Of a stretch of DNA of 64,000 bases, positions 60,766 to 64,000 are shown in pieces. The notes beneath the pieces were generated by a model that was not told the origin of the DNA, did not search any database, and saw nothing but the letters and a program-made list of their open reading frames with translations. This DNA comes from Sediminibacterium sp. (GTDB taxonomy: Bacteria; Bacteroidota; Bacteroidia; Chitinophagales; Chitinophagaceae), in assembly GCF_019264485.1 (NCBI RefSeq), contig NZ_JAHVAA010000011.1, forward strand, positions 1 through 64,000. Reading direction: 5' to 3'. The translations under genes were made by a program, and so were the position numbers. Within the stretch, counting starts at the first letter, position 1. Every line of letters begins with the position of its first letter.

Positions 60766-62183
60766 AAAAATACCTGTGTAGTATAAGCTTGTTTTTTTGT
60801 ATGTTTTTCACAAAGGCTCAGCCTTTTGGAAACTTTAACGGCATCTATAATTCAAATGGGAATAACGGACATTATGAGAAACTGCTTCAAACATCTGTTT
60901 TCCCTAACAATGTACCAAATTTAGCTGTTGATGTTTTGTTAGGTAATTATGCTTTCTGGGGGTATATAGAAATTGAAATAACCGGGGATTATAGTCATCA
61001 GAATACACCAGGCAAGTTATCGAAACTATTTGCAATAGGGATAAATCCCAATGGTTATATCTACACAAATGAAAGTCGTGTTACAGATGCCATTGGCGCA
61101 GTAGTTGATAATATTTCAATTGTTGATTTTGCATGGGATGCTGTAAATAACAGGTATCGTATTCCCGTCTCACATACAGTATCTACTCAAAATGTTTATA
61201 CAGTCAAAGTAAAGTTGTTCAGTCAGGGTGATGGAGCCAGCAATATTGGTTCACAACTGGCAATTTCTTCGCAATATTCTTTAAATGCTTTACCCCGAAA
61301 CGCAGTGAACTATAACCAGGATATGGGAATAGGTACCACTGCACCCAAGAACCTGCTCCATCTGCATGGTGCGGCGGATGGTTATGGCTATTTGCGGATC
61401 AGTGATGCGCTCACCGGTAACCTGTCAACAGACGGTGCCCGTATTGGATTTAATAGTGGTGCTTTCAGGATTCAGAATTATGAAAACTCGAAAATGTCTT
61501 TTCATGTAAATGGTAATACGGAGGCGCTGACAATCAATAGCAATGGAAATATTGGTATTGGTGTCGTGAATCCTGTTGAAAAGCTTGTGGTTGATGGGGC
61601 TGGTATTTTTTCCGGAAACATTGTTGCTCATGCCACTGGCTCTCGTCCAATCTCTCTTACAAATTTAGGGAGTATTATTAGTCAGGGCGATAATGGAGGC
61701 TGGGCTTTTGGTTATCATGCGAGAGGGTCAGCGGGAACGGATAGAGGCGGTTTTGGGTTTTATGGATCGGGGAATGGACTTGATTACTATTATGTAGGAG
61801 ACTCCTATGCAAATCCTACCATTACTACTTATCCTGATAATGGAAACGTAGGTATTGGTACCAGGTTCCCATCAGATAAATTATCTGTGAATGGAAATAT
61901 AAGGGCAAAAAAACTGATTGTATCTCAAACAGGTTGGCCCGATTATGTTTTCGACCCGGCATACAAACTGAAACCTCTTTCCGAACTATCTGCATTTATA
62001 CAAAAGCATCAACACCTACCTGATATGCCATCTGCTAAAGAAGTTGAAGAGAAAGGAATTAGTGTGGGTGATAACCAGGCTTTGTTGCTAAAAAAAATCG
62101 AAGAGCTAACACTCTATTTAATAGAAATGAAAAAAGAAATAACTGAATTAAAAAGTAATACTAAATCAAAAAAGAAAAAATGA
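60762..62183 (+). CDS. Fibre-like surface protein 7
   Basis: A 473-residue paralogue (signal MKKYLCSISLFFCMFFTKAQ). The variable domain (about 25-180) carries GYIEIEITGDYSHQ, GKLSKLFAIGINPNGYIY and YTVKVKLFSQGDGASN. Three GIGT-type units follow (DMGIGTTAP, NIGIGVVNP, NVGIGTRFP). From the glycine-rich GGWAFGYHARGSAGTDRGG to the constant block it is nearly identical to protein 3, in DNA as well as protein. ATGA overlaps link it to both neighbours. It ends in a lysine-rich coiled coil. Confidence 0.85.
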   Translation: MKKYLCSISLFFCMFFTKAQPFGNFNGIYNSNGNNGHYEKLLQTSVFPNNVPNLAVDVLLGNYAFWGYIEIEITGDYSHQNTPGKLSKLFAIGINPNGYIYTNESRVTDAIGAVVDNISIVDFAWDAVNNRYRIPVSHTVSTQNVYTVKVKLFSQGDGASNIGSQLAISSQYSLNALPRNAVNYNQDMGIGTTAPKNLLHLHGAADGYGYLRISDALTGNLSTDGARIGFNSGAFRIQNYENSKMSFHVNGNTEALTINSNGNIGIGVVNPVEKLVVDGAGIFSGNIVAHATGSRPISLTNLGSIISQGDNGGWAFGYHARGSAGTDRGGFGFYGSGNGLDYYYVGDSYANPTITTYPDNGNVGIGTRFPSDKLSVNGNIRAKKLIVSQTGWPDYVFDPAYKLKPLSELSAFIQKHQHLPDMPSAKEVEEKGISVGDNQALLLKKIEELTLYLIEMKKEITELKSNTKSKKKK

Positions 62184-63643
62184 ATCTAAGACTATCAGTT
62201 GTATTGATTGTGTTATTGCTGTTTGAACAGTCTGCTACATTATGCGCCCAAACTTCTTACGATGCATTAGGTGGTTATTTTCGTTTGCGAAATAGCGGAA
62301 GTACATTAACCTATGGTGGGTTTAGTCAGAAAGGAGCATTTGAGGGTAACGCAAGTTTAGATCCTGCACTATGGGCCGAAACAAATTATGGTCTATATTT
62401 TTATACGAATGGGGCAGCCGCTGCTCCTAAAATGAGTATAATGCCAGGAGGTAATATTGGGATAGGATTATCTAATCCTTCAGCTACTTTTCATATTCAT
62501 ACGCCCTCATCATCCGTTTTGCGGTTTTCAAGAGCCTCTTCTAATGATTTTGGCTTTGAGTATGGAGGAGCCACTTTCGGATTATATGATTATAGTAATA
62601 ACAAATATCGGTGGCAGGTAGATGGAAGTAATTTACTACTTACCCCATTAGATGGATTAGTTGGAATTGGCACTAGCAATCCAACCACATTATTGGATAT
62701 AACAAAGGCGTCTTCAAATGGTGTAGCCGTTACAATACGAAATACTCAATCAACTGCTTCGGCTCTTTCTGGATTGCGGATGGGGAATGATCTTGCTGCT
62801 AACCGATTCGAAGCATTCACACTTTCTTCTGCATATGAACAATACGGTCCATATTATCCAGATGGCACTTCATTGGCAAACGAAGGAACGGGTGGATTAA
62901 GTATAGGGGCTTTACATGCCAATGGTGATCTTAGAATGTATGCTGGTGGAAATAGCAACGCTCATGAACGTTTAAGAATACAAGCAAACGGAAATATCGT
63001 CTCTTATAGTAAGATGCTGATTGGGTCATCTAATCCAGATATTGGAGGCTCTGTTAATGGAATACGCTTGGATAACAACGGAACTATCTATAGTGCAGTT
63101 TCAGGAACGGGAGCATATGATTTTCCGCTGTATGTTGATAGGCGTGGTACTAACAATACCGGTACTTCTGTCATGTTGGCAATGGGTGGTTTTTACAAAT
63201 CAACTATTGGTGTGATAGGCACCAACAATTCTATCAATGATGGAGGATTGACTTTCTCGACTGTAAATCATACTAGCACTATTACAGTTACTGAACAAAT
63301 GCGCATCATGTCTTCTGGGAATGTTGGTATCGGTACAACTACTCCAACAGAAAAACTTTCTGTCAACGGTAATGTACGTGCAAAAAAAATTATTGTCTCG
63401 CAATCAGGCTGGCCCGATTATGTATTCGACCCGGCATACAAGCTGAAGCCTCTTTCCGAACTATCTGCGTTTATTCAACAATATAAACATTTACCCGATA
63501 TGCCTTCTGCAAAAGAAGTAGATGAGAAAGGTATTAGTGTGGGAGATAACCAGGCTTTGTTGTTGAAGAAGATTGAGGAACTCACACTCTATATAATGCA
63601 ACAAGAAACACGAATAAAAGAATTAGAAAAAAAGATAAAATAA
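62180..63643 (+). CDS. Fibre-like surface protein 8
   Basis: A 487-residue paralogue with signal peptide ending LCAQ. Instead of a discrete N-terminal binding domain it has three spaced GIGT units (NIGIGLSNP, LVGIGTSNP, NVGIGTTTP) interrupted by longer beta-rich inserts, including GATFGLYDYSNNKYRWQVDGS, related to protein 4. Its constant block begins like those of proteins 3 and 7 (FDPAYKLKPLSELSAFIQ) and then has KEVDEKGISVGDNQALLLKK. It is the last array member; the RHS-type gene starts 27 bases later. Confidence 0.85.
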   Translation: MNLRLSVVLIVLLLFEQSATLCAQTSYDALGGYFRLRNSGSTLTYGGFSQKGAFEGNASLDPALWAETNYGLYFYTNGAAAAPKMSIMPGGNIGIGLSNPSATFHIHTPSSSVLRFSRASSNDFGFEYGGATFGLYDYSNNKYRWQVDGSNLLLTPLDGLVGIGTSNPTTLLDITKASSNGVAVTIRNTQSTASALSGLRMGNDLAANRFEAFTLSSAYEQYGPYYPDGTSLANEGTGGLSIGALHANGDLRMYAGGNSNAHERLRIQANGNIVSYSKMLIGSSNPDIGGSVNGIRLDNNGTIYSAVSGTGAYDFPLYVDRRGTNNTGTSVMLAMGGFYKSTIGVIGTNNSINDGGLTFSTVNHTSTITVTEQMRIMSSGNVGIGTTTPTEKLSVNGNVRAKKIIVSQSGWPDYVFDPAYKLKPLSELSAFIQQYKHLPDMPSAKEVDEKGISVGDNQALLLKKIEELTLYIMQQETRIKELEKKIK

Positions 63644-63670
63644 TTATTAGCACTCATTGAAATCAATACT

Positions 63671-64000
63671 ATGAAAAAAATAGCTGTAACAGTATGTATG
63701 ATGCTCTGTTTAGCCAGGGTAATAGCTCAGGGAGGCGGTGAAGTAGGTACTACACAAGAACTGAAAAAGTCGCCTATTGCTCCCTCACCCAATGCATCAG
63801 CAATTGGTAAATTTGGGGAAATACCGGTTTCGCTTAGTACAGGAATACCATCGGTGTCTGTTCCGATATATGCCTATAAGGGAAGTAGTAACGGTTTTGG
63901 TCTTGATGTGTCACTTCGTTATCATGCCGGTGGACATAAGGTGGATGATATGGCATCGAATGTTGGTTTAGGTTGGTCATTGAGTGCGGGTGGAGTAGTA
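63671..64000 (+). CDS. RHS/YD-repeat-type surface protein, N-terminal fragment (cut by window)
   Basis: The first 110 codons run open to the window edge. Signal peptide MKKIAVTVCMMLCLARVIAQ, then GKFGEIPVSLSTGIPSVSVPIYAYKG, LDVSLRYHAGGHKVDDMAS and NVGLGWSLSAGGVV. This is the standard N-terminal start of very large Bacteroidota RHS/YD-repeat proteins, which form shell-like structures and often end in a variable toxin or effector tip. The rest, including any toxin domain and immunity gene, lies beyond 64000. It is likely co-transcribed with the fibre-like array. Confidence 0.82.
   Translation, partial: MKKIAVTVCMMLCLARVIAQGGGEVGTTQELKKSPIAPSPNASAIGKFGEIPVSLSTGIPSVSVPIYAYKGSSNGFGLDVSLRYHAGGHKVDDMASNVGLGWSLSAGGVV

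Noticed and set aside
53116..63643. Prophage tail module
   Set aside because: Despite tail-fibre-like sequences there are no capsid, terminase, tape-measure, baseplate or integrase genes, and each protein has its own signal peptide.
63777..63971. 64-codon frame inside the RHS-type gene
   Set aside because: It is a shifted-frame shadow of the RHS N-terminal coding sequence, which has a clear signal peptide and family motifs.

Overview
The window comes from a Bacteroidota genome, most likely the family Chitinophagaceae. Supporting this are two SusC/SusD pairs, weak or absent Shine-Dalgarno sequences, promoters of the Bacteroidota form TTTG-N19-TAnnTTTG, LytTR regulators, an archaeal-type GGGP synthase, a periplasmic RidA, and the typical Bacteroidota RHS and 'GIGT' surface proteins. 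There are no rRNA genes, recognisable tRNAs, intact insertion sequences or CRISPR arrays. The taxonomic call rests on gene content and protein style only.

Positions 1-18500 are mostly housekeeping: an MsbA-like exporter, rbfA, a LolC/E permease, the N-terminal half of a split transketolase, frr, an EamA exporter, PPK2, mscL, scpA, an L,D-transpeptidase, dxs, a LytS/LytTR two-component pair, an M28 peptidase, a DUF1684 protein, an AraC regulator and a PAS histidine kinase. Many intergenic gaps here, and again near 37-40 kb and 50.6 kb, are imperfect inverted repeats whose arms are built from short repeated words (for example TAGTGAA, AAAGTCGG, CACAGATTC).

Positions 18700-27200 hold an apparent phosphate-scavenging locus: a purple acid phosphatase, a fused phosphodiesterase-alkaline phosphatase and a SusC/SusD pair. 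Next come a pentapeptide-repeat protein, GGGP synthase, a B12-dependent ribonucleotide reductase with DnaA-box-like sites upstream, a HigBA-type toxin-antitoxin pair with a palindromic operator, a DM13 lipoprotein with an outer-membrane protein, a copper P-type ATPase, tsaE, alanine dehydrogenase and ridA. anmK then stands divergent to deoR-susC-susD, with two near-identical palindromic operator candidates flanking a promoter element, which suggests regulated uptake of a cell-wall sugar or other saccharide.

Positions 46200-50900 are accessory: a small membrane protein, a possible group II intron remnant, a two-gene module with a Panacea/SocA-like plus DUF488 protein, two unrecognised genes, an imperfect hairpin that may be a structured leader, and a decayed 64-bp-period repeat array.

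Positions 50900-64000 carry the most striking system. A lone LytTR-domain regulator precedes a near-perfect Bacteroidota promoter, a coiled-coil/beta-barrel outer-membrane protein, and eight tandem, tightly packed paralogues. Each paralogue has a signal peptide, a variable N-terminal part resembling phage receptor-binding domains, several 'GIGT..P' repeats, and a nearly constant C-terminal block ending in a coiled coil. The array runs directly into the start of an RHS/YD-repeat protein cut by the window end. This looks like one operon for a surface-displayed fibre set plus a large RHS-type protein; its function is unproven.
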